Assembly (NCBI RefSeq): GCF_958979055.1
Contig: NC_084888.1
Coordinates: 34,219,804 to 34,283,803 of the forward strand
Reading direction: 5' to 3'
Origin: Alnus glutinosa
Taxonomy: Eukaryota > Streptophyta > Magnoliopsida > Fagales > Betulaceae
Length of the DNA stretch: 64,000 nucleotides
Shown: positions 1-12,200 of the stretch, piece by piece
How the letters are laid out: each line of letters opens with the position of its first letter
Position numbering within the stretch: the first letter of the stretch is position 1
Program-made: the position numbers and the translations under genes
Notes under the pieces: generated by a model
Databases searched by the model: none
What the model saw: the letters and a program-made list of their open reading frames with translations, nothing else
Told to the model about the DNA's origin: nothing

Positions 1-59
1 AGCGAAATGTTTTATATATATATAAGCGGGGAAAATTTTGGTTCGACCGAGACAAACTT

Positions 60-1330
60 GGCCCTGCTTTTTCTATAAATATTGTCTTGTATACAATCAA
101 ATAAATTAAGATGAAATATGTAGCCAACAAAAAGACTTTGACGTGTAAATATATATAGGCTATAAGCCGAACTATTTTAATTGTGTGACTCTTTCTTATT
201 CTCATCTCTTTGTTAGATTATGTGTTTTTACTATTATATATAACTATTATACATGCTTGCCTAAGTGCGCGCTAACATATCATACATTTTTTAGTATTAT
301 GAAATGTACAAAAATATTTGGAAGAACTTTATTTAAGGGTATTGAATTTTCACCCTTTTTGAAATAAGATATCTGAATTTCAAAATGTATTAAAGAGTAT
401 TCATTTTTCGGAAAATCTTAATAACAGTCATTCGTTAGGATTTTCTGTTAAAGTTTGTTAAAATTTTCAAAATACCCCTATTTTTTTAGAAAAAAATAAA
501 AATAAAAATTGCTAGGATTTAGGTGTTGGTCAGAATTTAATGGAATATGCAAAAATACACCTGCCTAAATCTTTGAAAAAAAATTATAAAAAATTTTTAA
601 AAAATAAACATGGATATTTTGAAAATTTTAACAGAATTTAAAGAAAAATTCTAACGAATGACTGAGATTAAAACTTTCTGAAAAATGAATACCCTAAATT
701 GATACGTTATGAAATTCAAGTAACCTTTTTTTAAAAATAGTGAAAATTTAGTACTATTAAGTGAAGTTTTCCCAAAATATTTTATGCATGAAATATCTAT
801 GTGTGACGTAGACGGCTTTATCCCAATTCCCACAGATTTGATAAACATAGACCGTACAAGAAGGTCATGAAACAGAATATAGAAACAACTCAATACCAAC
901 CTCACAGATACATTTTTGGATCAATTATCCCACAGACTTCGTTCACCTTGAAATTAAAAGACCAATAACAAGCAACACTGCCTTCATTCAACATCTTCAA
1001 TTACGAACTCCTCATTAACAGTTTGGTTCCCTTCCTTATGTAGAAAGACATCAGTCAAAACATTCTTCGATTGTAAAAAGTCCCGAACAATCCCACACCT
1101 TAACAACAGACCAGATAAAGGAACAATATAGTTATAATTTTATGTGTAATAATAAAGTACAAACATCTCATGACTAAAACAGTACCCTCGTGACTTCAAC
1201 GTACATCATCATCGCATGACTAAACCTTCGATCGAATATGGACACTCAAATATAACTTAATTATAATGGTTAAACACCTTTTTTCCTTATATGGTTTTTT
1301 TTTTTTTTTTTTTTTTGCTCCATGTGCTTT
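60..1330. repeat. Paralogous block, copy 1
   Basis: This stretch matches about 18462-20320 on the same strand, broken by indels. Shared landmarks include the words around 72-225 and 18465-18605, the segment at 769-1300 and the one at 19752-20300. The two copies differ because copy 1 carries a foldback element at about 308-787 and copy 2 carries a poly(A)-tailed insertion at 18606-19515. The sequence ATTATGTG at 217-224 is present once here and twice in copy 2, so this copy is the empty site. I see no coding capacity. Confidence 0.8.
308..787. mobile_element. Foldback MITE with ~180 bp arms
   Basis: The left arm (about 308-490) is an imperfect reverse complement of the right arm (about 605-787); for example, CAGTCATTCGTTAG on the left reads as its reverse complement on the right near 655-668. 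The centre is AT-rich with no ORF of interest. It is absent from the paralogous block at 19.6 kb, which supports insertion as a unit. Superfamily is not determined because I could not fix a clean target duplication. Confidence 0.6.
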
Positions 1331-2240
1331 ACTTATGTATTTCTATAATGTCACTATTTTATATTTGTTGTTTTAAGGCTATATGGACAATTTACCGTTT
1401 TAAAGCATTCTCATTTAAAGATTTCACTTAATTAATACTTAATCCTTGCTAATTACTAGCTAGTTATCTACGCAACTTAGGTCATGGGACCTAATTGGAT
1501 TAAACCATAAATCTCATGGCATCGTCAGCTTCAACTACCCTATGCAACTCTTATTCTTTTATTATATAAATACTTGAGTGCTTAGACTATGAGGCCTTAA
1601 TCTTATTAACATATTAACTTAATGATCCTTATTACACTTTATTTTTATTTACTCTCCCTTTTTACTAATTATTTGTTCACTCTTTTCTCTTAAACTCTAC
1701 TCACAATTCTGCCCAAGGCATTGGCCATGATAATTATTAACATTTGACCTAACATTTTATTTGATTACAATCTACCCATATAATTATTTATTTATTCAAC
1801 TAGGACCCATTATTGTTATTCTAATTCAATTATTTTATCTCAAACTCATTTTATTTGAGACAACATAAATATTATCACCTAGAATATAATTATTAGTCTC
1901 ATCTATTTAATAAATATAATTTATTAATTGCCAAATTCCTTATTTATTTTCTTGGTCTTTACATCATTCCCTCCTTATAAAAGGCGGGGCGTTACAGTGG
2001 TCAAGGACGTAATCGGGCAAGTGATGCTGGTTATTTCGACATGATTTACAAGGGTAGCAAATTTTATCATCAGGTGTTTTACAGTTACTAACTACAAATG
2101 CCACAAACGACCTACACCTCTCATTGTATTCCATCGTACCTCGAGACTTTGTCATTCAAGTCTTATCCATCTTTTTCTCTATGTACACTACAAAATAGTA
2201 ACAAATGAACACATAAAATTGATAAAATTAATTTTCATTG
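1331..2240. other. Intergenic, nothing recognised
   Basis: AT-rich sequence with short ORFs only. I see no gene, RNA or clear repeat apart from a poly(T) run near 1297-1317. Confidence 0.6.
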
Positions 2241-2261
2241 TATGTTCTTGGTAACTTATTC

Positions 2262-2655
2262 AAGGACCCAAATTATGATGAAAGAGATGAATAGATTCTA
2301 GACTTGATTTATTTAATTTTCTAGAAATTATGATGAAAGATAAGAATAGATTCTAGACTTGGATTTATTTCATTTTTTAGAAATTATGATGAAAGAAAAG
2401 AATAGATTCTAGACTTGAATTTATTTAATTTTTTAGAAATTATGATGAAAGAAAAGAATAGAAAAGAATAGATTCTAGACTTGAATTTATTTAATTTTTT
2501 AGAAATTATGATGAAAGATAAGAATAGATTCTAGACTAGATTTATTTAATTTTTTTAGAAATTATGATGAAAGATAAGAATAGATTCTAGACTTGATTTA
2601 TTTAATTTTTAGAAATTATGATGAAAGAGAAGAATAGATTCTAGACTTAGAGATT
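2262..2655. repeat. Minisatellite, ~55 bp unit, about 7 copies
   Basis: A unit of about 55 bp containing AAATTATGATGAAAG followed by AATAGATTCTAGACTTG and a TTTATTTAATTTT tail repeats in tandem about seven times with point changes and one small internal duplication (AGAAAAGAAT near 2455). It lies 0.9-1.3 kb upstream of the first DUF674 gene. Confidence 0.9.
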
Positions 2656-3152
2656 TACTTAATTTACACAACTTCAGGCGTACAATACATGGTGAGAATC
2701 ATATTAAAAGGTGATGTGTTTTTTTTTTTTTTTTTTTTTGACATGTCCACATAAGAGGGGAGAGAAAAATTTGAAATAATAATTTTCACAGACGTGGCCC
2801 CAGCCGATTGAATTACTCGTTGAGAACGTGACCATGGTATTTCATGTACATATATGGGCATAGAATTACGAATTGGGAAATGTTAAAAAAAAGAAGAATA
2901 GATTCTAGACTTAGAGATTTACTTAATTTACACAACTTCAAGCATACAATACATGGCGAGAATCATACTAAAAGGCGATCATGGTATTTTTTTTTTTTTT
3001 GACATGTCCATATAAGAAGGGAGAGAAAAATTTGAACTAATAATTTTCACGGGCGTGGCCCCCCAACCAATTGAATTACTCGTCGAAAACGTGACCATAG
3101 TATTTCATGTACATATATGGTTATAGAATTACAAATTGGGAAACATTAAAAA
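2628..3152. repeat. Tandem duplication of a ~255 bp upstream segment
   Basis: The segments at about 2628-2882 and 2890-3152 are close copies in direct orientation. Both begin with the last unit of the minisatellite, run through a poly(T) tract, and end with a CATGTACATATATGG motif. The duplication sits directly upstream of the DUF674 gene at 3531, so it lengthens that gene's upstream region. Confidence 0.85.
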
Positions 3153-3404
3153 AACTGTAAGTGCACAAGTGGGGGGAGGAGTGCACATGCTGTACATATG
3201 TAGTGCAACAATCAACCCCTTACGAATTTAGGTGTACGCTATTGAGACTTTCGTAATCCTACAAATTAATGTCAATCACATCATTGGACCCACACAAATT
3301 ATAGGAATCCTTTTTTATTTTTTTTTATTTTTGTTTTCTTTTAAACTAAGAGCTTAATTTTGTAATGGGTACTTTGTACTATTTGGGGCTGCCAATGGAA
3401 AGCA

Positions 3405-3410
3405 TATAAA
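3405..3410 (+). promoter_or_regulatory. Probable TATA box of DUF674 gene 1
   Basis: TATAAA lies 121 bp upstream of the start codon at 3531, a suitable distance for a short 5' leader. It is supported by position only. Confidence 0.45.
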
Positions 3411-3530
3411 GAAGGCACATGCCAGAGCGAATTTTGTGTGGGACAAAAGACTTTAAAGCCAAGCCTATTGAGGGTTCTTGCCATACTGAACCCATTCGAA
3501 GATTGATCATCATCCACATACCTAGCTAAC

Positions 3531-6500
3531 ATGGCAACGACCAAAGTAAGCCTGAAGCTTTTCGTGGACAAGAAGGGCCGACGGGTGCTCTTTGCTGAAG
3601 CAGACAAAAAATTTGTTGATTTTCTCTTTAGCATTTTCACTCTGTCGGTCGGAGCTGTTACGAGTCTTCTGAAAGAGGGAGGCGGCATGGTAGGCTGCTT
3701 GCCAAGCCTCTACCGGAGCATTGAAAATATGGGTGTTGCTTACATCCAACCAGACAAAGACAAATTTCTGCTACAACCCCACGTCGTCATGCCTGGTGCT
3801 AAACTCCCTCTCCTATTGCCAAACGTTCGCTCAACATTCCGTCAATTGTATAGGTGTCCGAATGGATACCATAACAGCAGCTGTACCAATTACGTGGCTG
3901 ATGACGATACCACAATCTGTCCTACGTGCGACCGTAAGATTGACGGGAAAGTAATATTCGTAGACCCACCAAGCGCAATCAGGGCATCCCTCAATAGTGA
4001 GGAAGGTTACGTGAAACCGTTGGTTACATACCTGGTGATGGATGATATGGAGGTGAAGCCCTCTTCCTTCAGCATTCTTGCCACTCTTCTTAGCAAGTTT
4101 AATGTGAAGGATATAGGGGATATTGAGGAGAAAGTTGTCGATGTGGGCATGGATGAGGTATGCCACTCATCACTCATCCCCTGCTTTTAGTTTGTTCATT
4201 ATTTTTGGTAAACATTGAGCAACAAAGTCGTTAAATAAGGGGTATTATTTCTCATTTTCTGTTCCAGGTTAGTCAACCCTGGTATATATGTGGCAATAAT
4301 ATGCCTTTTATTTTGTTTATGAAGCAGCATTATTCTTTATCAAATTACTAAGCAAACTTCCGCTAATTAGAAACAAATATTGCTTAAGATAATTCGTAGT
4401 ATGGATGACCTCTCAAGCAGGATGGAATTAGAAATTTAATTTCATGAGGGCTGATTTTCCGTAAACTTAAGGGAATAGGAATAGATAAATTGTGGGAAAA
4501 ATATAAAAAATTCTCATGAACTAACAGCTGGTTTTAAAATAGTCTTCTCCTGAATTTTCAAGTGTGTTATTGTGACCCATCAAATTACCAAGGTGTGCCA
4601 AAAATGCAACTTTTTCGATAATGCTGGGGTTGGCGCGCGGCCTCCCCCAAAGGTATTATCAGATTTTTTTTATTTTAGTTTTTTTGGAAAATAAGAGTAT
4701 TATCAGAAAATGTAACATTTTTGGAACACCTTGGTAATCTGATGGATTACTTTCACACACTTGAAAATTTATGGTCTATTTTAAAATTAGATGTTAGTTG
4801 AGGAGATTTTTTTTAATATCTTTTTCCATAAATTTAAGGCAACACGGCCAATTATGGAGTTTGTTTGGTAAGTAATTGTCCTGTGGAATATTTGTTTGAA
4901 TAGTAATAAAAAATTATTGATGTGATATAAAATTTAAAAATGTTTAATAGAAAAGTGAAAAAGTTTTGTTTTGTAGTGGATTTTTTTATTTAAATAGTAA
5001 TAAAAAATTATTTATGTGATATAAAAAGTGTAAAAAAGGTAGAATGTTTTTGATTTCATATTTTTAGAAGAAGTGAAAAGAAATTGAGGGAGAATGAAAA
5101 TGACTTGCCAAACTAGCCCATGATCTTCCTAAACTTTAGCAGTCACTTTGAGAGTCTTGGACGCTCAGGCTGTAAGTGAAGCCATTGTGGAATGAGATAT
5201 GATTCTCTACCACCTAAATATACAATTTTTCACCATCTTGTCTATGTGGCAAGGTGGTCCCTCCCACTTTATTTATTTTTTAAAAACAAAAAAACTCTAA
5301 GGCCTCATTTGATTTGCGGAATAGACTCCCGGAATGGAATGAATATTCCATAGGAATAGTCATTCTTATGTTTGATAGGGATCTATTCTTTGGAATAGTT
5401 ATTCCCATTGGAATACTAATTCTCTTATGAAGAGGAATACCTATTCCTCTAAAAAATGAGAGGAATAGCTATTCCAATGGGAAAAGACTAGATTTTCCAG
5501 AAAAAAACTACTATTATTTTTTATTTTCTTTCAATTTTTTTTCAAAAAAGAAAAAAGAAAAAAGAAAAAAAAATAAATAAAGGGAAAAAAAAGGAAATCC
5601 CACCCCCCCTTAACAGTGGCGGGCCGACCACCCATTAGGGGTGGTCGCACCACCCCCAAGGCGATTTGGGGGTGGCACAGATCACCCCCGAAGTGGTCTC
5701 TGGGGGTGCCCTTAGCTATTTCGTGGGTGGCCAACCACCCATTGTGGTGGTCGGCCACCCTATAGTTTTTATTTTTTTTTTATTTTATAATTTAAGTTTT
5801 TTTTAATATATATATATATAATGTGGGGTTTTTTTAGTAATTTTGATTGTATTCCAATTAATGTATATGAGTTGTTACCAAACTAAAGATTAAGAATAAT
5901 CATTTCATTCCACCACTTTCTATTCCTATAAATAGTTATTTCTTTTCCTAATGGAATAGTCATTCCACAAACCAAACGAAGCCTAAAGCTAGTGAGAGAC
6001 CACCTTAAGGTTCCAGAAATAATTTTCATGCGTAAGAAACAAGTCAAATTTCTGATCATTATGATAGAACATGGAGTTTTTAAGGGGAAAATTGCACTAT
6101 TGGTCTCTATGGTTAGCCTAAATTACAAATTATTTTATCTAGTATCAAAATTAATTAATTCAGAGATCTCTGTGGTTAGCTTAATTTGTAAATCGCTCAC
6201 TGAAATCATATATAGTCGAAATTTTAGTTACTTGTGACTTATATTCTTTTAGTTTTTCTACTTGGTCTAGGAATATGAGATGGCGGAACCACCTCAAGGC
6301 CTTGGGGTAGTTTGGCCATTTTATTGGGTGAATTGGGCAACTGAGTGAATTAGCATTGGAGATAGTGCAGCCACCTCTATTTTCAGGCATAGGATCAGAG
6401 GTGGTTTGACCACCCTCCCGATTCGCCCAACTACCCCATTAGCAATTAATGGGGTGGTTTGATTACCTATTTTTGTTGGCTTGGGGTGGTCGACATCTCT

Positions 6501-6955
6501 TGTTTTATTCATTTTTTGTTTTTTTATATTTAGTGTTATTTTTTCCTTTATATATATATTATTTTTTATTAGAGAAGACACGTGTCAAATTTTAATTGGG
6601 GATGATGTAGCATATTGACGATCTTCGTTAGGATTTTACATAGCAAGTTAACATATGAAGTTCTTTGTTATTTATGCTTAATTACCATATGGAGTTTAAA
6701 TCACTTTCTAAATCCTAGATAGCTTATTGCAAATAAGTGCAATTAAAAAGACTAATTTTACATTATTATTTTCTTTTCCTTTAATAGAATAACTATCTTG
6801 CTGCTTTGACTGGTTCAATTTGTTGCTAGGGTGTGCAATTGCTCAAGGCTTCTCTCCGATCAAAGACTGTTCTTACTAATGTCTTCCTTCTGGCGGAGCC
6901 CATTGGAAGCGATGAGTCAATTGAAGATGAGGGATTGAGGGGGTATAATAGCTAA
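3531..6955 (+). CDS. DUF674 family protein, gene 1 (two exons)
   Basis: Function is unknown; DUF674 is a plant-specific family, often in tandem arrays. Exon 1 is 3531-4157 and ends at GAG before a GT donor. Exon 2 is 6830-6955, after TAG and ending in TAA, giving 250 aa in frame. The N-terminus (KVSLKLFVDKKGRRVLFAEA, then KKFVDFLFSIFTL) and the LLKASLRSKTVLTNVFL motif in exon 2 match the paralogs at 23.2 and 27.5 kb. Residues about 105-145 hold a zinc-ribbon-like Cys set (C-x9-C then CPTC). The 2.67 kb intron is swollen by inserted repeats, including a PIF-type element at 5301-5983. The exon 2 tail after the conserved core differs from the paralogs. Splicing is inferred by reading frame and paralogy, not transcripts. 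Confidence 0.85.
4445..4858. mobile_element. Foldback element in DUF674 gene 1 intron
   Basis: The left arm (about 4445-4640) and right arm (about 4690-4858) are imperfect reverse complements: AATTACCAAGGTGT on the left reads as its complement near 4723-4736. A short GC-rich word (GGCGCGCGGCC) sits in the centre. No coding capacity, and superfamily is not assigned. Confidence 0.6.
4857..5119. mobile_element. MITE, copy 1 of a two-copy family
   Basis: This ~260 bp element starts GGAGTTTGTTTGG and ends CCAAACTAGCCC. It contains two copies of TTTAAATAGTAATAAAAA-like sequence and matches the element at 44701-44906 along most of its length. It lies inside the DUF674 gene 1 intron, next to the foldback element. 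Confidence 0.65.
5301..5983. mobile_element. PIF/Harbinger-type non-autonomous element
   Basis: The termini are inverted repeats: GGCCTCATTTGATTTG on the left and, reading inward from the right, GGCTTCGTTTGGTTTG. TAA flanks both sides (5298-5300 and 5984-5986), the 3 bp target duplication typical of PIF/Harbinger. Subterminal parts are rich in GGAATAG-type words. The core (about 5590-5760) is a GC-rich run of GGGGTGG and CCACCCC words, unlike the AT-rich flanks. No transposase. It lies in the intron of DUF674 gene 1. Confidence 0.75.
6075..6770. mobile_element. Decayed foldback (MULE-like) remnant
   Basis: Both ends carry diverged reverse-complement words (GAAAATTGCACT near 6087 and AAGTGCAATT near 6738), and the centre (6280-6500) has GGGGTGGT/ACCACC words like other foldback elements here. 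A GACACGTGTC motif near 6578 resembles the MULE foldback at 16.6 kb. No target duplication could be fixed, so the boundaries are approximate. Confidence 0.4.
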
Positions 6956-7199
6956 GCAATAGATTATCTATCTCTCACTTTTAGCTAGAATAACTAAGCA
7001 AAATCATAAAATAAATAAATAAAAAGCCTTTCATTCCCTTATATACTAAAAATGCAAAATAGATTTATCTTTGATTTGTGCCCTATTCACAAATGCTTTT
7101 TTTTTTTCTTCTTTTCTCTTCCTTTCCTTTCCTTCAATCTTTTCCTTCTTTTGTCACCCTTGTGATTATAATTAATTAGTAGTTATCTTTTACTTCTTT

Positions 7200-7229
7200 A
7201 CAAAAAAAAAAAAAAAAAAAAAAAAAAAA
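7200..7229. repeat. Poly(A) tract
   Basis: About 30 consecutive A residues, the longest homopolymer in this part of the window, within otherwise plain AT-rich DNA. Confidence 0.8.
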
Positions 7230-7740
7230 TTATTATTGGCATATACAGTTTTTTCCAATTTCATTGATGATATTAGTTTTAACTGCTTATTTATTTCATC
7301 TTGCAAAATACAACTTTTTTTTTTTTTTTTGGTAGAGTTTTTCAGTTTGGAGTGATATTTAGCTCATAATTTCTTCAATCCTAAAAAATGACCCATGCTT
7401 CTTAAATCCTGTGATTCATGATCATTATTTGGTTTATTGTGATGATTTTTTGGTGATACTGTATTGGCAATGATGGAGAATAGAGCGATGATTATGCTTT
7501 TAGAGATGAGAGTTTTATTTTGTGTTTTTTATAGAGATGAGCTTTTAATTAAAATGAATAAAACATTCTAAAATTTATTATTTTAATAAAATAGAGAAGT
7601 GTAGATAATCTGTTAAGAGTAAAGTCTTAAAAAGTAGTTAATTAAGTTAACAAAAATAGATTTTAATTAGTCATTTTACATAAAAATTTATATAAAAAAT
7701 TGCGAATGCTCTGCCTTATGAAGAGTTCGGTAAATTGCAG

Positions 7741-8035
7741 GTATCTGAGAAAAAGACCAAGAGCTGAAAGATGAGATGGTCAATCGGCTACAAGAGCTGG
7801 GACGAAAGCTTCAGATAATCTTGAAATGTGTGCTCTATATTAATTTCTACATTCAATCATGACCGACTTGTAATATTCCATGTTAGTCAAACGTGGTGTG
7901 TCAATAATTTGCTTTTTTTAATATTTTGTTTCTGAATTTGCATTATTATTTTTATCAAATTTATAGTAAACTTCAGTTATATTCTCGGATAACTTTAGAG
8001 TTTGGATGACCTCTTTAGCGAAGCGTTTGATCTAT
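7741..8035 (+). pseudogene. Duplicated DUF674 intron debris
   Basis: From about 7870 to 8020 the sequence follows the start of the DUF674 gene 1 intron (about 4262-4425) with landmarks in the same order: TTAGTCAA, GGCAATAAT/GTCAATAAT, TTTATCAAAT, TAAACTTC, and TATGGATGACCTCT/TTTGGATGACCTCT. The exon that should precede it is not recognisable. In its place is a short charged ORF stretch (KDQELKDEMVNRLQELG-like, 7752-7840) that I cannot identify. It is read as the remains of another DUF674 copy. Confidence 0.55.
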
Positions 8036-8041
8036 AAGATC

Positions 8042-8373
8042 GAGTATTTGTAGTGAGTTTTCCATTTCAATTTTTTACTAAAATTTGGTAAAAAAATTCA
8101 AAAAAGTTCACTTCGACAAACTTCAAATTTGGCTCACAAATTTCATGAGTTATTAAATATTTTATAATTTCTTTCTCATTTAACTTTACTTTTCACTTTT
8201 CCTCTCTCTCCATTTGTTAGGAGTCGTTGCTTAAAGCCAATAAAAAATTAATTTCTAATTGAAATAAAGAAATATTTGGAGAGTTTGATGTAAAAAATTT
8301 GTTAAAAATAGTAGTTCAAAATAGCAAAAGTAGATTTTTTAGCTAAAATTTAGAGAGCTCACTAGGGATGCTC
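8042..8373. mobile_element. MITE of the GAGCATCCCTAGTGAG family, compact copy
   Basis: The left end reads GAGTATTTGTAGTGAG; the right end, reverse-complemented, reads GAGCATCCCTAGTGAG. The interior is AT-rich and shares several blocks with 8468-8690, 18140-18290 and 29294-29590. There is no ORF. It gives the complete, gene-free form of the family. Confidence 0.7.
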
Positions 8374-8709
8374 TAAGTGGGAAAAATTTTGGTTGGACCG
8401 AGACAAACCTGACCCTGTTGATGCCACGCACACCAACATGATAATTGCCTGTGCTAATGGCTTTTGAGAGCATCCTAATGAACTTTTCATTTCAAAATTT
8501 TCACCAAAATTTAGTTAAAAACTCAATAAAAATAAAAATAAATTAAATTAAATTAAAAAAAAAAACGCATTCTAACAAACTCTCTATAATTTCTCTATTT
8601 TGGTTCTTATCAGAATTTCGCCCCAAATTTGGCTCACAAATTTCATGAACTATTCAATATTTTATCATTTTTCTTTACTTTCCAGCCTTTTCTTTTTCAC
8701 ATTTCCGAA

Positions 8710-8995
8710 CCTCTTGTCTTGAAGCTCAGCTTGTCTCCGAGGAGTTGGACACTATTTGGGGTCCAATACCCCCCTTGCCCTTGCAAAACCAAACCTTCAC
8801 TTTCACTTCCACTCACCAAGGCTGTCTATACCCACGGCCTCTTAGATAGTCTCCGGACCTGGCCTCCAAATTCGCAAAACCAAGAGAAAAGACGCTGCCC
8901 TACCCAGATCCCATTTCGGAGCTAAACGAGAGGATTCGCCGTGACTATAGCGACCGAGATGTTTCCAAAATGACCATGGACTCGGAGGAGGCCGA
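8710..8995 (+). pseudogene. Captured gene fragment, source unknown
   Basis: About 285 bp of GC-richer sequence lies inside the MITE. One frame reads KPREKTLPYPDPISELNERI and continues with RRDYSDRDVSKMTMDSEEAD up to the insertion point. The other side of the insertion (18061 on) continues AGEGAVAEGLVEA. The composition looks like a conserved acidic coding exon, but a stop and frame changes upstream show it is not a working gene. I do not recognise the source. Confidence 0.5.
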
Positions 8996-10340
8996 TGTAA
9001 CGACCCGCTTTTTACAAAAAGAAGTAAGTGAAAATTTCGATTTCCATGTGTCATTACGACGTAATCAGAGTTAAATAATTGGCAGCAGAATATATTTTTT
9101 CTTTAAAAACTTAGGAAACATAACTCGTTAGAGCTGATTGAATTATTATATTAAAATACAAACCATTAGTTCTAATATAATAAATACAATCAGAAATATC
9201 ATATGTGCCACATGCGACACTTAATAGTAATAATAAGAGGTCTCATTCTTAAACCTAACAATCCTAATGACTTCGTCCTTCATCCTGACCTGCATAAACT
9301 TGCATGTGATTGTGGTGTTAGCCACAATCACATACTATCGAAACAATGAGTCAATTGCATCCCATAATACGACGACATATTGATACATTTAACAATACAC
9401 AATACTATAGCATGATGTATGATGGATTTATATGAATAGTCTTTTTATCACTTCTATTTTCATATTGTGGACTATAATCATCTCCTTTCCTTTATTGAAC
9501 ACCGGGGACTTTAACCTTCCTTTTGATTCTTTCATTCATTCATTCATCCTTTAGGACTCAAACCTTTAATTCTTATTATTAACAGATTCATATCTCATGA
9601 TAGTATAATATGCAATGTCATTTATATCACATACCAATCACAATATAATCAACATCACTGCATAATCAAACAAACCAATCACATAATCAAACAAACAAAC
9701 CAATCACATAGTCAAACAAACCACATTCTTAGTAAGTATTCTAGAAAATACTTACCTACACACATGCTTAAACAATTGCATACTATCAAACAAACCCATA
9801 TATCATCATATTAAAAGACTTCATTCAGTGAGTGGAATACTCACAGTTATCCCCGTAGTCTCTTAACTCGTTATCTGCAATAAATACATATACGTGTATA
9901 GGCTATTAATATCAGTATTCATAAATCTTAATTATATTCGCATAGATCTAATTATCACTTTATCTAGAAAATTATTCATATCTATCATTTATGAGTTTGA
10001 GAAACTCAGCATGATTGTCATGCTTTTATATTTTAAAATCCTCAATTAACCATTCAGTTATTCCATCAAAATCCCTAAAATACACATAACTAATCAAACC
10101 CTGAAATCACAACACTCAATCGGGTAGACGTTACAACCCTCAAAACCACTCCAGCAAAATACCCACACTCAAAAATCTCAACCAAAACATACTCAAAATA
10201 CCCATAACACCAACCGGCCAACCTACAAAAACCCCAAGAAATCTAACCGAAAAACCATTTCAAAATCACCCACAAACACACACTCACTGCCGATCAAGAA
10301 CATGGGACATAAACAACATAAAAAATACCCAATCATTAAT

Positions 10341-10809
10341 TGTTATGGGCCTAATTGTTGATTGAGGTAATAGTGCTGGAAATGAAACTGGTTTGACACT
10401 TCAAGGGGTCAATCCCTTCACTCTCTCTAACTCACAGCTAGGAGATACAAATTCAGATAAACTTTCTGATGCTCATTAATCTGGAAATGCTGAATTAAAT
10501 ACAATAACTGTTGACCCACTAAGATAATTACTGGACTCCACTAACCCACTACTAAGATAACTGACCCATACATAATAACTGCCCATAACTCCTTAACAAC
10601 AGCCCACTGACCACTACTACATTATCTAAGGCTGAGATACACGCACACCCCCACTCAATAAGTGGGACACGTGGCTGACTCCAAACTACCCCCTCCTTAT
10701 CACTTCTGCACCCACTTACTTCACACGTTCACCTTCACAAAACTTCCTCTTCAGACAAGGCATACTTCACACACTCCCTTCTGACAGCCATACACCCTTG
10801 CGCATAACA
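10341..10809 (-). repeat. 3' LTR of the Ty3 element
   Basis: 469 bp, TG...CA ends, preceded (plus strand) by the TTAAT duplication. Differs from the partner LTR at about ten sites. Confidence 0.95.
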
Positions 10810-10812
10810 CGG

Positions 10813-10823
10813 CCACCTTCTCA
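10813..10823 (-). other. Polypurine tract region of the Ty3 element
   Basis: On the minus strand a purine-rich GAGAAGGTGG lies just upstream of the 3' LTR, where plus-strand priming occurs in LTR elements. It overlaps the position of the original pol stop codon (TGA at 10821-10823). Confidence 0.5.
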
Positions 10824-10859
10824 GAAGACCTTGCCCGCAAGGTCCGGGAATCGTCTATG

Positions 10860-12200
10860 CTAGTCTTCCACATCTTCCTCTTTGGTTGCCCCTTGCCATT
10901 TGATCAGAACCTCCACCGCAGCTCGATTCTTCTTCTTCTTTAAGCGCCACTGGAGAACCCGATCCGGTGCTAGAGCTAGTGTCCCTTCGATGGTGACTTC
11001 AGGGAGTTGGGGATTTGGTCGGATCTGATTACCCAGAGTTTTCTTCAAGCTGGAGACATGGAAGATTGGGAAGATTCTGGACGCCGGTGGTAGATCCAGC
11101 TTGTACGCCACCTTCCCGATCTTGTGGACCACCTGGAACGGCCTATAGTATCGAGGAGAAAGCTTGAGGTTTTTGCGAGTTGACACTGACATTTGGCGGT
11201 ACGATATGAGTCGAAGGTATTCCCAGTTCCCAATCTCAAATGCTCGTTCTGTACGCTTTTGATCTGCAAAAAATTTCATTTTTGATTGGGCTTCTTGTAG
11301 GTTTTCCTTGATGAGAGCCAAGAGGTAGTCACGGCTTTTCAATTCTTCATCAACGGCGTGGACCCGAGTGGACCCTGGTTCGTGTGGCATAAGTCGGGGA
11401 GGCGGTTGTCCGTACACAGCTTCAAAGGGGCTCAGTTTGGTGGAGGTGTGGGTAGAAGTGTTGTATGCCCATTCTGCCAGTGACAGCCATTTTGCCCAAT
11501 CTCGTGGTCTGTCCCCCGAGAAGCTGCGAAGGTAACCTTCTAACCCCTTGTTCATAATCTCTGTCTGCCCATCGATTTGGGGATAAGCGGAGCTCATTAG
11601 GAGCTCGGTGCCACTCAGCCTGAATATTTCCTGCCAAAAATTGCTAGTGAATACTGGGTCACGATCACTTACAATTGTTTTTGATAGTCCATGCAGCTTG
11701 AAAATGTTGTCCATGAATAGCCTCGCCACTGTGCCTGCTGTATAGGGATGTGCGAGAGCAACAAAATAGGCATATTTGCTTAAACGATCCACCACGACCA
11801 TGATCACATCTCTCCCCATAGAGCTAGGCAACCCTTCTACAAAATCCATACTAATCTCAATCCAGATGCGGTCTGGTATTGGTAAGGGTTGTAGAAGACC
11901 CGCTGGATGCAGGGTTTCTGATTTATTCCTTTGGCAGATATCACATTCCCGAATGAAAGCCCGGACAGCCTCTCTCAATCCAGGCCAGTAGAATTCTTTT
12001 TTTATTCTTGAGAAATTCTTATGTGTTCCCATGTGCCCTGCTAATGGAGTGTTGTGGAATTGGTGCAGGATTTGTTGCTGGATTGGACCCATGGAACCCA
12101 GGTGGATCCTTCCCTTGTAGAAAAGAAGCCCATGTTGGAAGTTATACTTCTCAATGTCGAGCTCCCCATGATGATATTGTTGTAGCAGTTCCTGGATCAA
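10860..12200 (-). pseudogene. Ty3 integrase with chromodomain-like tail
   Basis: This open stretch contains an integrase zinc-binding H-H-C-C module (HQFHNTPLAGH then CDICQRNK), then the catalytic core with D (SMDFVEGLP), D (IVSDRDPVF) and E (GQTEIMN), and a C-terminal region ending in a chromodomain-like segment (RVLQWRLKKKKNR, LIKWQGA). The frame stops at a TAG (10860-10862), but the same frame continues 12 codons further to a TGA at 10821-10823, so the TAG is read as a nonsense mutation in the last part of the chromodomain. Upstream in the same frame the link to RNase H is broken by further stops. Confidence 0.9.

Noticed and set aside
651-905. A minus-strand ORF (MRLVLSCFYILFHD...) with a near-identical start at 19689-19883
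   Set aside because: The similarity comes from the duplicated non-coding block. The two frames diverge to different ends, with no codon-level conservation or family likeness.
2262-2655. Regular repeats considered as a CRISPR-like array
   Set aside because: The units are contiguous with no unique spacers and the genome is a plant nucleus; this is a minisatellite.
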